Positions 43,374-52,938 of a stretch of DNA of 64,000 nucleotides are shown here, piece by piece. The stretch comes from Spartobacteria bacterium UBA695 (GTDB lineage: Bacteria; Verrucomicrobiota; Verrucomicrobiia; Chthoniobacterales; Chthoniobacteraceae), in assembly GCA_002298145.1 (NCBI GenBank), contig DBMP01000023.1:62001-126000 (forward strand), in the 5' to 3' direction. The translations under genes were made by a program, and so were the position numbers. Position 1 is the first letter of the stretch, and each line of letters begins with the position of its first letter. The notes under the pieces are model-generated. The model searched no databases and had not been told where the DNA came from. It saw nothing but the letters and a program-made list of their open reading frames with translations.

Positions 43374-44531
43374 TTATGCACGCGGCTCAAACATGCGCGC
43401 TTTTACAATTTCAGCATTACGCGACCAGGATTGTTCAGCTTCATAAGCGTCCCAACGAGGCGTTACCTGCGAGCGAGTCGCCTCCTCAATACCTTTTCGT
43501 AACGCTAATACGTTATCTGGTTCAACCAACCAACCCAAAGTATATTTTTGGACAACAGAATGTAGATTTCCCTCACCACATGATGCGAGACACGGCTTTC
43601 TATACGTTACCCCAGCGCTAAGCGCCGCGCTAGCAGAGCGAAAGTTCCGGCTGTAGGAAAGAAGAATCAAATCGGAAGCAACAAACAAGTTACCAACGGC
43701 ACTCTCCTGAATAAAATCATTCAACCAGCGGCACCGATTATGGACGCCCAATGATCTTGCAAGTTCCTGATAGTATCTAATTGGCTTTTGCCCCGAGGAT
43801 TGTTCTTTACCAGCAACAAGCAAGAATACATTGGGTAAATCAACAATTGATTCGATTGCCAAATCCAGATTTTTTCCATCACGAATGTGTCCAAATGAAA
43901 GTATTAGAAATGCATCCAAAGATATATGCAGCCGGCGCCTTGCTTCCTCGCGCGACTCGTTGGGCGGAGGGAAGTGGAACAATCCGATCGGTATCGTTGT
44001 CGTGCACAACTGCGGCATTGGAACGCCTGTATGCAACGAAATATCGTCATGTACAAATGCCTCCCGCATAAACGAGTAGGCGCTAGCAATAGAGCGCAGA
44101 TGCCACCACATTGGACCAAATACATAGTCACGCACAGGATCGTGTACAACCGCCCCAATAACAACCCCAGCGCGTGCGAATCGACGGAACAGCCACGCCC
44201 ATAGAGGAGCGAAATACTCGGCATAAGAACCAAACAATACGTGCCGAAACTTTCCTTTCGAAATCGTCCGTGCCAGCATCGAATAGTTGTATAATAGGAT
44301 ATAAAAGTTAAATAGCTTTCGAGTTCCAGCACGGTCTCCTTTTCTGTGGCACCGTGGTTCTTTTAACAACGGTAGAAGCGTATAAGCCCCATGCGCCTTA
44401 TGTCGAGAATACGCAGGAGTAGAAAGCATCACCACTTCAACCCCAAGATTGGCAAGCGCAATTGCTTGCTCATGCGCATAATCGGCGATGCCCCCACAGC
44501 TTCCCGGTGAATAATATAGCAACTTATGCAT
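43374..44531 (-). CDS. Glycosyltransferase family 4-like
   Basis: A 385-residue protein. N-terminal YYSPGSCGGIADYAHEQAIA is the GG loop of a GT-B enzyme; the C-terminal domain has ILSFGHIRDGKNLDLAIESI and LVAGKEQSSGQKPI. The usual EX7E region is degraded (LILLSYSRNFRSASAALSAG), so it may be a divergent member. There is no sign of frameshift. Transfers a sugar of unknown type. Confidence 0.83.
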   Translation of the reverse strand: MHKLLYYSPGSCGGIADYAHEQAIALANLGVEVVMLSTPAYSRHKAHGAYTLLPLLKEPRCHRKGDRAGTRKLFNFYILLYNYSMLARTISKGKFRHVLFGSYAEYFAPLWAWLFRRFARAGVVIGAVVHDPVRDYVFGPMWWHLRSIASAYSFMREAFVHDDISLHTGVPMPQLCTTTIPIGLFHFPPPNESREEARRRLHISLDAFLILSFGHIRDGKNLDLAIESIVDLPNVFLLVAGKEQSSGQKPIRYYQELARSLGVHNRCRWLNDFIQESAVGNLFVASDLILLSYSRNFRSASAALSAGVTYRKPCLASCGEGNLHSVVQKYTLGWLVEPDNVLALRKGIEEATRSQVTPRWDAYEAEQSWSRNAEIVKARMFEPRA

Positions 44532-44566
44532 TATTGTATGAAACAGCTCAACCGTTAGAATATAAG

Positions 44567-45352
44567 CTAGAAGTCGTTGAAGTGATTCCAGGGGCGTTCC
44601 GCATCGCTAATTTTTTCTAGAACGAGAAGATTGGAGAAGCCGTTCGGCCAGAAAGTCGGAAGTGGCTTTCCCTTGATGAGGGAAGCAGCGATATGACGAA
44701 GCTTGTATGCCATCGGAGGCTCAAGTTGAGGAGTATTCCAGGTGCGATACTTTCCTTGTGTCTGAATGAAACGGTACAGTTTCTTTACCGATGGAAGCAG
44801 AAGGTCGTGAAATATCAACCAGCCGCCAATACGAAGTAATTTATCGGCGAAAAAATAGTCAACAAGCTTGTAGTGGAAGGTATGCATACCATCGATAAAT
44901 GCAAAGTCAAACAACTCTTCCGGTGCAATCAACTGCGGCATCATAATGTGGGCGGGCCCTTCCATCAATGAAAAGCATCCGTTCAGGCAATGTTCCGAAA
45001 GTAAACTTACAGCGGCATAGTCGTGTGTAGAGGACTGCTCTGGGTCTATTCCATAATGGCGTCCGCCGTTGGCGGCAATTGCCTGGGCTATAGCTAACGT
45101 GCTTATTCCATTTGCAACACCTGTCTCTACGCTCCGCCTGCATCCGTTCTTATAGATTATTCCAGCGAGTATTGCTGCTTCCTCTTTTGTAACTGACCCA
45201 ACAATTTCGCGCCGGTTTCCATTACGATCATGGATCCAACCGCGCTCGATGATCTCGTCAGTCATTAGGTGGTATCCTTCCGGAAGACAGAAGTTGCATG
45301 TTGCTGTCGCCATTGCATTAGCCCTTAAATTCGAACGTATACGCGGTGCCAT
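44567..45352 (-). CDS. Class I SAM-dependent methyltransferase (Methyltransf_24-like)
   Basis: A 261-residue protein. CRRSVETGVANGISTLAIAQ near residue 70-90 is the motif-I equivalent of Methyltransf_24 (ExGxxxGxST), followed by HYGIDPEQS and FDFAFIDGMHTFHYKLVDYF with the Asp-Gly-x-His that binds metal in catechol-type methyltransferases. The ATG at 45352 has GAG nine bases upstream. Possibly methylates a sugar in the glycan. A CmcI/TylF-like role is an alternative. Confidence 0.85.
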   Translation of the reverse strand: MAPRIRSNLRANAMATATCNFCLPEGYHLMTDEIIERGWIHDRNGNRREIVGSVTKEEAAILAGIIYKNGCRRSVETGVANGISTLAIAQAIAANGGRHYGIDPEQSSTHDYAAVSLLSEHCLNGCFSLMEGPAHIMMPQLIAPEELFDFAFIDGMHTFHYKLVDYFFADKLLRIGGWLIFHDLLLPSVKKLYRFIQTQGKYRTWNTPQLEPPMAYKLRHIAASLIKGKPLPTFWPNGFSNLLVLEKISDAERPWNHFNDF

Positions 45353-45360
45353 AATTCATC

Positions 45361-46593
45361 TCAAGTTGTAGCGTGAAAGCCAGCAATGCAGTCAAAAAAG
45401 GCCTTTGCCGAAAACGCAGGAGCAACAAATTGTCGTCGGGTCTCCGCCTTGGATTTAATCTCCTCAAACGTATCAACTGCTATAAATATCGCATCAGCTA
45501 GGGAGAACGGGTCTTCCGCTCGAAATGCCACTCCTGATCCATGCACGTTTGCAAATGATTCCAACCACGTTCCCGAAGGAAAGACAAATGGCACTCCCGC
45601 TAATGCCGCATCTATTGCGACACGAGAAAGTTTATCGAAATAGAAGGCCCGCCGATACGGCATCACCATGATATCCGTGTTCGCTAGCTGTTCATAGTAT
45701 TCCCCAGAAGAGGAAAATGCGGGTATATATTGGACAAACGAGTCTCTTAATAATTGTGGATCCTTGCAGACCCGCGTGCCGTTTGGAAGCCTATAATCGC
45801 CAGTCCACTGTAGAACGAACCGCATGTTACGACGCGCGTCCCGTTGTCCTAGAATCCTAATCGCGTCCTGTAGAATATCCAATCCTTTGTCAAATCGCGT
45901 AAAGCCAAAGGCGCCCAGGACAATTGGTTTATCGGAATTGACGGAGACATTCCGTTCGTCCGATTGGTATACTTTCCATGGCGGCAATGCGGTTACATGG
46001 GGAACAATAGGGAAGTTAACCCCACATAGCTGTTCATACTGCCGGGCTAGTCCCTGCGATTCAGTTACCAAAAACACCGGATATCTCCCCATTAGCAATC
46101 GAAATAAAATCAAGATAGCTTTCAACGGATACAATTTTGCACTAATATGCAGCTGCGAATAGTTCGATGTATATCGTCCAACGGACTCAATGAAAAGCAA
46201 TACAAGCTTTCCAAATCCGCGACCGCGGAAATGCAAAAGCAACCCTACATATGCCAACAGATGGTCAATTCTTACGGTTGTTGCTATGATAACGTCGTAG
46301 GTATTGCCAGCGGCAAGAAGTGCGCTCAAGTCATTATAAAGAGATCTATTATGAGCAATGATTTGTTTGATGCGGCTAAATCCTCTGGCCGGCGCCGCGC
46401 TGCCTCCAAACGCCGTTTTTTTGAGAATGGGACGGCAGGGAAGAGCCTCCAATATTTCCTTACAGGCATCTTTATGAACGGCTACTTCGATCTGATGCCC
46501 CACCCGCAGCCCACCGTTCACAATATCGCTAATATACTGAAACCAGTGTCCTTTCAGTCCACGCAAAGCCTCCTCAACAATTAGAATTTTCAT
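45361..46593 (-). CDS. Glycosyltransferase family 4-like
   Basis: A 410-residue protein. It begins MKILIVEEALRGLKGHWFQY, and the donor domain has IVLGAFGFTRFDKGLDILQD and the motif region IMVMPYRRAFYFDKLSRVAI, equivalent to the sugar-nucleotide binding helix. No membrane segment. It lies 8 bases upstream of the methyltransferase gene, in the same transcription unit. Confidence 0.85.
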   Translation of the reverse strand: MKILIVEEALRGLKGHWFQYISDIVNGGLRVGHQIEVAVHKDACKEILEALPCRPILKKTAFGGSAAPARGFSRIKQIIAHNRSLYNDLSALLAAGNTYDVIIATTVRIDHLLAYVGLLLHFRGRGFGKLVLLFIESVGRYTSNYSQLHISAKLYPLKAILILFRLLMGRYPVFLVTESQGLARQYEQLCGVNFPIVPHVTALPPWKVYQSDERNVSVNSDKPIVLGAFGFTRFDKGLDILQDAIRILGQRDARRNMRFVLQWTGDYRLPNGTRVCKDPQLLRDSFVQYIPAFSSSGEYYEQLANTDIMVMPYRRAFYFDKLSRVAIDAALAGVPFVFPSGTWLESFANVHGSGVAFRAEDPFSLADAIFIAVDTFEEIKSKAETRRQFVAPAFSAKAFFDCIAGFHATT

Positions 46594-46613
46594 GGAATCG
46601 ATTGGAACGCCAA

Positions 46614-47597
46614 CTAGCTTTGAATGATCTGCTGTATTTTCGAATCCCAGGCGGATACCGACGCATGCTTTTTCGTAATTTTAATCAGGGTATCACTATC
46701 TGGAAGCTCCTTCATTACTCGCCTAATAGCATCAATTGCAGATGCTACTGAATAGTCCTCATATACCGCGCAGCCTCGAACTCCGGCTATCATCTCCGCG
46801 ATTCCAGTTTTACGGTAGACAACGCATCGTTTTCCTTGCCCCATAGCCTCGAGACAAGCTAGCGGCAATGGGTCGTCCAAAGAAGAAAGGAAAAACAGAT
46901 CTGCTCTATTGACAAATTCGTATGGCGCTTCTTGCCATCCCCACCAATGAACTCGCTCAGAAAGGGTCCCAAGCGTTTGGCTGGCGACTCCCCCAACCCA
47001 GTGAAATTTCCAACCCAAACTCAGGGCGTTAGCTTGCTCCGCCACCGCGGAAAAAAACGGGACCCCCTTTCGTTCATCCATAGATCCCACCATCACAACG
47101 TGCCTATAGCCTGGTTCAAAATCAGGCTTTGAAGGTATCGCCAAGGCTTCTCGGATAACGTGAACCTGCCGAACGCCTAACTCGGCAGTGTAATATTCCT
47201 GCATTTGCCGTGAAACGCACAAGACCGGGTTCCTGCGAATAATCCGTCGGAATAGTAGAAATTTCCATGGGAAAGTGCGTGCAAATAACTCAATCATGTA
47301 CTCGGTATCATGGAGGTAAATAAGGATGTCCTTTCGCAACAGGCACGCAGCAATCCCCTCCCAGCGTGTAAATGCCCCCAATCCATTTATAAGAAGTCGA
47401 GGGCTCAAACATAATGCTGCGACCATTTGGCGAAAGGTTTTCTGGTTGCAGCGATTGATAAGCATCACCGCTTCGCCATTCGCTTCTTTATGTCGGAAAA
47501 CTCGATAAATTGACCGCCAAGCACCGCCATTACTAAAAAAATCATACCCAACAAACACAAGCACACGAGATCTATAGTATTCTAGCAACTTTCTCAT
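46614..47597 (-). CDS. Glycosyltransferase family 4-like
   Basis: A 327-residue, somewhat short GT-B protein. Its N-terminal half has VFVGYDFFSNGGAWRSIY. The donor domain has HVVMVGSMDERKGVPFFSAV and LFFLSSLDDPLPLACLEAMG, a good EX7E-type region. Probably adds one residue to the repeat unit. Its small size compared with neighbours reflects a compact N-terminal domain rather than truncation. Confidence 0.86.
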   Translation of the reverse strand: MRKLLEYYRSRVLVFVGYDFFSNGGAWRSIYRVFRHKEANGEAVMLINRCNQKTFRQMVAALCLSPRLLINGLGAFTRWEGIAACLLRKDILIYLHDTEYMIELFARTFPWKFLLFRRIIRRNPVLCVSRQMQEYYTAELGVRQVHVIREALAIPSKPDFEPGYRHVVMVGSMDERKGVPFFSAVAEQANALSLGWKFHWVGGVASQTLGTLSERVHWWGWQEAPYEFVNRADLFFLSSLDDPLPLACLEAMGQGKRCVVYRKTGIAEMIAGVRGCAVYEDYSVASAIDAIRRVMKELPDSDTLIKITKKHASVSAWDSKIQQIIQS

Positions 47598-47656
47598 TTC
47601 ATGCTTGAAATTTTATAGTTCACCACCACGAGACTTAGAGCATCTCGCACGCACAA

Positions 47657-48517
47657 TCACTGTGGCTGCAATACAAGATTAAGATAGCAGGACTGCCACA
47701 TTCCATCGCTCACGGGATCTACTTCACCTGTAGCTATATTATAGACTCCTATATTATACCTATACTTTTTCGCCAACTGTATTAATGCCTCTGCTGAGGC
47801 CCCAAACGCGGGCCACGTTTTTGTTGAATATTCGCAGATAATGGTCGGGCGCATCTTTTCAAGCAGACATGAAGAAGATCGCAAAACGTCCAGTTCTCCG
47901 CCCTCAATATCAATCTTCATAACATCGACATGGTTGACGCCGAGCGATTCCAAAACCTCCGGCAACGTCCGCCCGTTTACCCGAAAAGTTTCTATATTTG
48001 GACCAGTAATATAACCGCCTTTACGCAAGCTCGAATATACGTCGCCCTCCATGGGCATAAATAGCTCCACATCACCTGGCGATGTAGTTAGGGCGCAATG
48101 TACGGATGGTCCCAAGCCGTTTGCATCGAGGTTGCGCCGGAGCAAGCGGTAAGTTATAGGGTTTGCTTCAATAGAAACCACTTTTCCAGTTGCCCCGACC
48201 AAATTCCCTCCCATTACTGAAAAAAGACCTACATTGGCTCCACAGTCGAGAAACGTATGGCCTGGGCGGAGGAAATGCCGCAATGCCGCAGTTACCTCAG
48301 GCTCATATTGTTCAATTCCAGGCCAATAGCAGAACGTAAAAATGTGTCCAGGCTCCAGCAGCATAACTCCACCGGTCGGAAGCCGGTGTTTAAGGGGAGA
48401 CAGAGGAAAACAACTCCAGTACATTTGGCCGTAATACAGTCGGCAAACGAGTTTTGCGCTCTTAAGCGCGGCAGATCTGTCTGTTAGGCATTTTCGAAGG
48501 AAACGGAATATATTCAT
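47657..48517 (-). CDS. FkbM family methyltransferase
   Basis: A 286-residue protein with the FkbM motif I FLDCGANVGLFSVMGGNLVG near residue 90-110, VVSIEANPITYRLLRRNLD (acidic end of strand 2) and VDVMKIDIEGGELDVLRSS. FkbM enzymes are SAM-dependent O-methyltransferases that often modify glycans or glycolipids. It is flanked by glycosyltransferase genes, supporting sugar O-methylation. Confidence 0.93.
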   Translation of the reverse strand: MNIFRFLRKCLTDRSAALKSAKLVCRLYYGQMYWSCFPLSPLKHRLPTGGVMLLEPGHIFTFCYWPGIEQYEPEVTAALRHFLRPGHTFLDCGANVGLFSVMGGNLVGATGKVVSIEANPITYRLLRRNLDANGLGPSVHCALTTSPGDVELFMPMEGDVYSSLRKGGYITGPNIETFRVNGRTLPEVLESLGVNHVDVMKIDIEGGELDVLRSSSCLLEKMRPTIICEYSTKTWPAFGASAEALIQLAKKYRYNIGVYNIATGEVDPVSDGMWQSCYLNLVLQPQ

Positions 48518-48568
48518 AATGTCATAGTTGTACGAGGCAACATGTACCAGCCTATTATTTTTGACTGT

Positions 48569-49720
48569 TCATCGGCTAAAATACGCGAAGCAGCGAGTTC
48601 TAGCCCTGTAAGATTTGATAAACGTTACGAAATGCTTGGGGAGTAATCGCCTCAGTAAAAATTTTCCAACTTTTTCCGCACGATCAACTAAAACAACTTT
48701 CTTATGTGCCAATATATCAGCAAATGATGGGCTCACAAATATCAGCTCGGATTTAAGCATTGCCTCGCCTACAACATCTCGCATCACCCATACCAGTGCG
48801 CTATGCGGGGTCCCGATAAATACCGCTCCCCGCGCGGCCGAGTAGCAATCCTGAAGGAATTCCAAAGCACGTCGATAACCATTTCCATTTGGCGCATGAA
48901 CGGGGTTAGCATCGGCGGACCGTTCAACATCGTGGCAACGAAGCCGATCACTAAACGCGCTCTTGGCCGCAGACAATGCACCGAGGGAATCTGTTGCGAT
49001 GAAAACATTCAAACGCGGATTTCGTTGTAAAACAGTACGTATCGTGTTGAGAAATCGAGACGTGTTAGGAACGGGAAACTCCATCACTTTGTCGGTAGCG
49101 CGAATATGTACAGAAATGTAAGGCTCAGAACCAACACACGCCCAATGCCTGGCCTCCAGACCCTCTGCGACAGAACGTCTAAGCCGCAGGTAATCATGGC
49201 TGATTTTCCGAATGATCTCCGTCGGGTTAAGGTTCACGAAACATGGTGGTGGCGGATATTGCGCAATCAAATCGTAAACCGACAGTCGTGAGGAAAAAAC
49301 GACAACATCGGAAAGCGCTTCATCTGATGTCGGAATCCCTTGAATACATTCGGCGTTATTTTTGACTTCATAACTAAACGGAATCTGGGATGTATCAACA
49401 ATGTTACTACGGTTCCATACTGATGGGTAGTATACTAATGATCTGTCAGAAAAGTCCGATAGCCGAGCAGAAGAGACAGGCTCAAAGAAATCCTCAAAGT
49501 AATTGTGTTCCGGCAACGGTGGCATGCAGCGGTTTACATATAAGCATCGATGCCTGTCCCAGAATACAAAAGGAACTCTTCCTGTAGCCAAGGAATAATA
49601 AATTCCGTTGATTACATGATAAATAACGGCCCCAAATCCTACGGGATAACCTGTAATTAAAACCAATCGCTTCTTCGCACTGCGGTTTATATCGGCAATG
49701 TCGGCGTCTACCATCATCAT
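48569..49720 (-). CDS. NodZ/alpha-1,6-fucosyltransferase-like glycosyltransferase
   Basis: A 383-residue protein. The segment EPYISVHIRATDKVMEFPV near residue 205 resembles motif I of alpha-1,6-fucosyltransferases (HxRxTDK), and NVFIATDSLGALSAAK plus AARGAVFIGTPHSALVWVM match motifs II and III of NodZ/FUT8-type enzymes, which bind GDP-fucose. The N-terminus (LVLITGYPVGFGAVIYHVIN) has a Gly-rich loop as in that fold. It is coupled by ATGA to the GT4 gene upstream. If correct, the polysaccharide carries fucose or another GDP-sugar. No fucose synthesis genes are in view. Confidence 0.7.
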   Translation of the reverse strand: MMMVDADIADINRSAKKRLVLITGYPVGFGAVIYHVINGIYYSLATGRVPFVFWDRHRCLYVNRCMPPLPEHNYFEDFFEPVSSARLSDFSDRSLVYYPSVWNRSNIVDTSQIPFSYEVKNNAECIQGIPTSDEALSDVVVFSSRLSVYDLIAQYPPPPCFVNLNPTEIIRKISHDYLRLRRSVAEGLEARHWACVGSEPYISVHIRATDKVMEFPVPNTSRFLNTIRTVLQRNPRLNVFIATDSLGALSAAKSAFSDRLRCHDVERSADANPVHAPNGNGYRRALEFLQDCYSAARGAVFIGTPHSALVWVMRDVVGEAMLKSELIFVSPSFADILAHKKVVLVDRAEKVGKFLLRRLLPKHFVTFIKSYRARTRCFAYFSR

Positions 49721-50904
49721 GAAACCTTTAGTAAAGCTCTCATTCTATTTAAAATTCTCGTAGGAATTTTATATTTCGAAGGAACAATTGGTACACTATT
49801 GCGTGCATATGATACCTTCCTGACAGATAGCGGCAATGAGTTGAAAAGCTCGAGATAGTCCAATGCAGCTCGCTGCACAGTAAATCCTCCTGAGCGAATG
49901 CGATCAAAGGCAGCTTGGCTTAATCGTGCCAGCAAGGACGGCTCAGCTAATAATCGTTTCACCGCATCGACAAAACCGTTTACATCACCTATAGGCACAA
50001 GAAATCCATTCTCGCCGTCCTGGATTAGCTCAGCAACCCCGCTTTCGGTTTTGGATACAATAGGAATGCACCCTCTTGACATCGCTTCCAGCAACACTAT
50101 AGGCAGCCCCTCAAAGTCCGAAGTGATTAATAATACATCTGCTTTGTCTAGTAGGTGGAGCACTTCCATGTTTTGAACCAAACCTAAGTGGCGAACGAAA
50201 CCATCAGCCAAAGCGCGAGCAATACTCTCACAAAATGCGCTTTCGTCCGTACCGGATCCGGCGATCACAAAGCGCACAGGTAAATGCGCGGCATAGCATT
50301 CCTTGATGATGACAGCCAAATCCTGAATGCGTTTCTGGTGAAAGGTAAGTCGGCCGCAATAGACAATGTTCAGATAGCGATCACAACTATCATGCCGCAA
50401 TGGCAATTCTGCGGGCGCATCCACCCCAAACGATATGTGAACAATACGCTCCACCAAATGAGGGTAAACGCGTCGAAGTTTATCAGCTACAAATTGACTG
50501 ACGCATACGATGGCATCGAACAGCTGTCCGTAGCGAGCCACGAAGTTATAGTAAACAGGATCGTCGCAGTGCATGATCATCACTACCGATGTCTCCTTCG
50601 GAAGCGCCGGAGCGATACAGGCCATATCAAAATCAAAGTTCGGAAGATAAACACACGGCGACATTTTTCGAAGATGTTCCAGCATCAACGCCTGGCGTTC
50701 GCATATCGCTAGAATAGGCGACGGAGGGAATCGATGAACACCGAACAGCCGATGTCCCATCCATGAATCATCATCAATGGGATTGTGCCCGGTCAGCATC
50801 CACTCCGTTTCTACTCCAGTCTTCTGGAATTGATCGAGCAAATTGGCCATGAGAATATTGGCACCGCTCAATTCCATCGAAGGAGAACTGGTGATTACGC
50901 GCAT
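49717..50904 (-). CDS. Glycosyltransferase family 4
   Basis: The ATG at 50904 (MRVITSSPSMELSGANILMA) is preferred over the longer GTG frame because the SGAN loop then sits at the usual distance from the start. The product has 395 residues. The donor domain shows LNIVYCGRLTFHQKRIQDLA, FVIAGSGTDESAFCESIARA and VLLITSDFEGLPIVLLEAMS (EX7E). A well-formed GT4 enzyme; cytoplasmic. The stop overlaps the ATG of the NodZ-like gene. Confidence 0.9.
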   Translation of the reverse strand: MRVITSSPSMELSGANILMANLLDQFQKTGVETEWMLTGHNPIDDDSWMGHRLFGVHRFPPSPILAICERQALMLEHLRKMSPCVYLPNFDFDMACIAPALPKETSVVMIMHCDDPVYYNFVARYGQLFDAIVCVSQFVADKLRRVYPHLVERIVHISFGVDAPAELPLRHDSCDRYLNIVYCGRLTFHQKRIQDLAVIIKECYAAHLPVRFVIAGSGTDESAFCESIARALADGFVRHLGLVQNMEVLHLLDKADVLLITSDFEGLPIVLLEAMSRGCIPIVSKTESGVAELIQDGENGFLVPIGDVNGFVDAVKRLLAEPSLLARLSQAAFDRIRSGGFTVQRAALDYLELFNSLPLSVRKVSYARNSVPIVPSKYKIPTRILNRMRALLKVS

Positions 50905-51806
50905 AGGGACAGAAACTGTGCTAACCGTGGATGGATATGCCACAGGAATACATCACGAAATTGCCTTGCTAACTGGCGATACAGGGGGCGCCGCTTAACC
51001 GACCAGAGATAGCGAAAGGCGAATGCCGCGTCGTTTTGCCTGCTGCAAATAGCGGATAAACATTGAGAGAATAGAAGCAATCCAAGCGAAATAGCATCTG
51101 CATACCGAATGAGAAACCTCATTTGATTCCGGTTCCCATTGCGAGATTTTATTCCGACATAATTCATTGTATTATCTGGATGATAAGCAATGCACTCTGG
51201 CCGAAACTCGACCACATATCCCAAACGAATCATTTCTGCGGCCATACTCAACTCATGCGCCTGCGAAGGGATATCCTCCATACACATCTCTGGTGGCAAC
51301 CTGGAGTCCAGGCGAAATGCAAGGCCACAACCAGGACAAAATACCGTAGGACAGCTAGTAGCGCAATCGGGATTCCACCATGGATCATGCCATGGCAATC
51401 GCGTCTCAGGGTCGTATATTTTGAACCCAATCATTCCCAGACTTTGATTTTCCTCAAAGGCCCTAATTGCCTTTTCGAGGCAGTCCGACGCCGGAAAACT
51501 ATCATCGTCGAAGCAGAATACATATTTCCCCGTTGCCTGAGCAAAGGCGAGATTTAGCCCTGCGCATCCAATATTTTCATCTGGATAGATCACGTGGATT
51601 GGCATAGATAGCCTACGCAGTTGTGCGGGCAATTCTAGCGAATGGCTATTATCTACGACCAATATTTCCATCGGCTGGACAGTCGATTCAAGCAGATAGC
51701 TTAACGATTTTAGGAGGATGTCATCCCGTTTAAAGGTCACAATACAAACACTAGCTGTCTGGCACGTAAAGTTTGGATACTGCACGGCTGTGTTTTTCAG
51801 TGGCAT
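50895..51806 (-). CDS. Family 2 glycosyltransferase
   Basis: The ATG at 51806 gives 303 residues starting MPLKNTAVQYPNF. GT-A motifs are SVCIVTFKRDDILLKSLSYL, ILVVDNSH, NIGCAGLNLAFAQATGKYVF and FCFDDDSFPASD (Asp-Asp-Asp metal site). The CPGCGLAFRLD segment matches the acceptor loop of rhamnosyltransferase-like GT2 enzymes. It ends 10 bases inside the next gene's 5' end. Confidence 0.88.
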   Translation of the reverse strand: MPLKNTAVQYPNFTCQTASVCIVTFKRDDILLKSLSYLLESTVQPMEILVVDNSHSLELPAQLRRLSMPIHVIYPDENIGCAGLNLAFAQATGKYVFCFDDDSFPASDCLEKAIRAFEENQSLGMIGFKIYDPETRLPWHDPWWNPDCATSCPTVFCPGCGLAFRLDSRLPPEMCMEDIPSQAHELSMAAEMIRLGYVVEFRPECIAYHPDNTMNYVGIKSRNGNRNQMRFLIRYADAISLGLLLFSQCLSAICSRQNDAAFAFRYLWSVKRRPLYRQLARQFRDVFLWHIHPRLAQFLSLCA

Positions 51807-51865
51807 GATATAACAGGCGTATCCAATAAGTTTTGTCGCGAAAAACAAACTGGAATCAAAACCGA

Positions 51866-52927
51866 CTAGTTAAGACGCGATTTTAAGGCGTTTAGTGGAT
51901 TCTCCAAGAGATGCCAGCTTATAGCAGCACAAGCAATACTAGTCCCCACTTCTATTGGCAGGCTCAACCAAACGGATGAGGGATACGAGATGCTGAAAAC
52001 CCGCAGCGGCTTATGGGCGAGAAAATTTGCAAAGGTATGATAGACATAGATTCCATAACTGATCTTTCCGATGTAGCAAATGGCCGGAGAATTGAGAAAA
52101 CCTCCCCAAATTCCGTAAAAGCCATACGCAGCCTGTCCGACCAACCACGTAAAGAAGACTCCTTCGAATACCATATTCACATTATTGCAAATTGCCACCG
52201 GAAGAGGGCCTTTCAAATTTAGCCATACAAAGCAGCCAAGCGAGAAGGTTCCGCAATACCAAACAATCCATTGAGGAAGCCGGAATACACGAAAGCAGCC
52301 AGAGCGATATTGAGAAATTCCAAATAGCGCAAGTAAAGCACCGAAGCCCAAACCATCGAGTTGGCTAGGCAGTAGCCAGATGTAATAGCCACACCAACCA
52401 AAATGCTGTGCAACGGCCCTGAACAAGGGGGCCACCAGGACCAACGAGGAGAGGACATAAAGAAGCACCTCTTGAGGTAGAAGCAAAATCAGAAAAGGTA
52501 AAAATAAATAGAACTGCTCCTCCACTGACAATGACCAAAAATGCCCCAGCATGCCACAACTCCAGCCTTCAACAAACCCGTGTACATTGGACATGTAGAA
52601 AAAATGCCAAGGAAATGTTTCACGGGCTGGCTTAACATTACGAACAAAGGCGACGAACAATACTAAATAGTATATTGGAAAAATTCTTATTGATCGTCGC
52701 AGATAGAACTTTTTGATTTCATTACCAAAGGTGGAGATTTTTGAATCGATATTCGCTTTAGACTTTAGCAGAACGCGGGTGATCAAAAAGCCGCTCAGAA
52801 CAAAAAATAAACGAACTCCAGACGCACCGATTCCCTCAACATGTGCGAAATGAGCCAACATGACACCAAATACCGCCAATGCGCGGAGGGAATCAAGTTG
52901 AGGATAGTGTTGTGCTGTTGTTGGCAT
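51866..52927 (-). CDS. Acyltransferase family 3 membrane protein
   Basis: A 353-residue polytopic protein (ATG at 52927; a TTG two codons upstream is possible). QLDSLRALAVFGVMLAHFAH has the conserved catalytic His, and GVRLFFVLSGFLITRVLL is the helix-2 motif; SLSVEEQFYLFLPFLILLL is the characteristic VEEQFY signature of OafA/YrhL O-acyltransferases. It probably O-acetylates the polysaccharide. Confidence 0.92.
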   Translation of the reverse strand: MPTTAQHYPQLDSLRALAVFGVMLAHFAHVEGIGASGVRLFFVLSGFLITRVLLKSKANIDSKISTFGNEIKKFYLRRSIRIFPIYYLVLFVAFVRNVKPARETFPWHFFYMSNVHGFVEGWSCGMLGHFWSLSVEEQFYLFLPFLILLLPQEVLLYVLSSLVLVAPLFRAVAQHFGWCGYYIWLLPSQLDGLGFGALLALFGISQYRSGCFRVFRLPQWIVWYCGTFSLGCFVWLNLKGPLPVAICNNVNMVFEGVFFTWLVGQAAYGFYGIWGGFLNSPAICYIGKISYGIYVYHTFANFLAHKPLRVFSISYPSSVWLSLPIEVGTSIACAAISWHLLENPLNALKSRLN

Positions 52928-52938
52928 CGCCAAATCGT

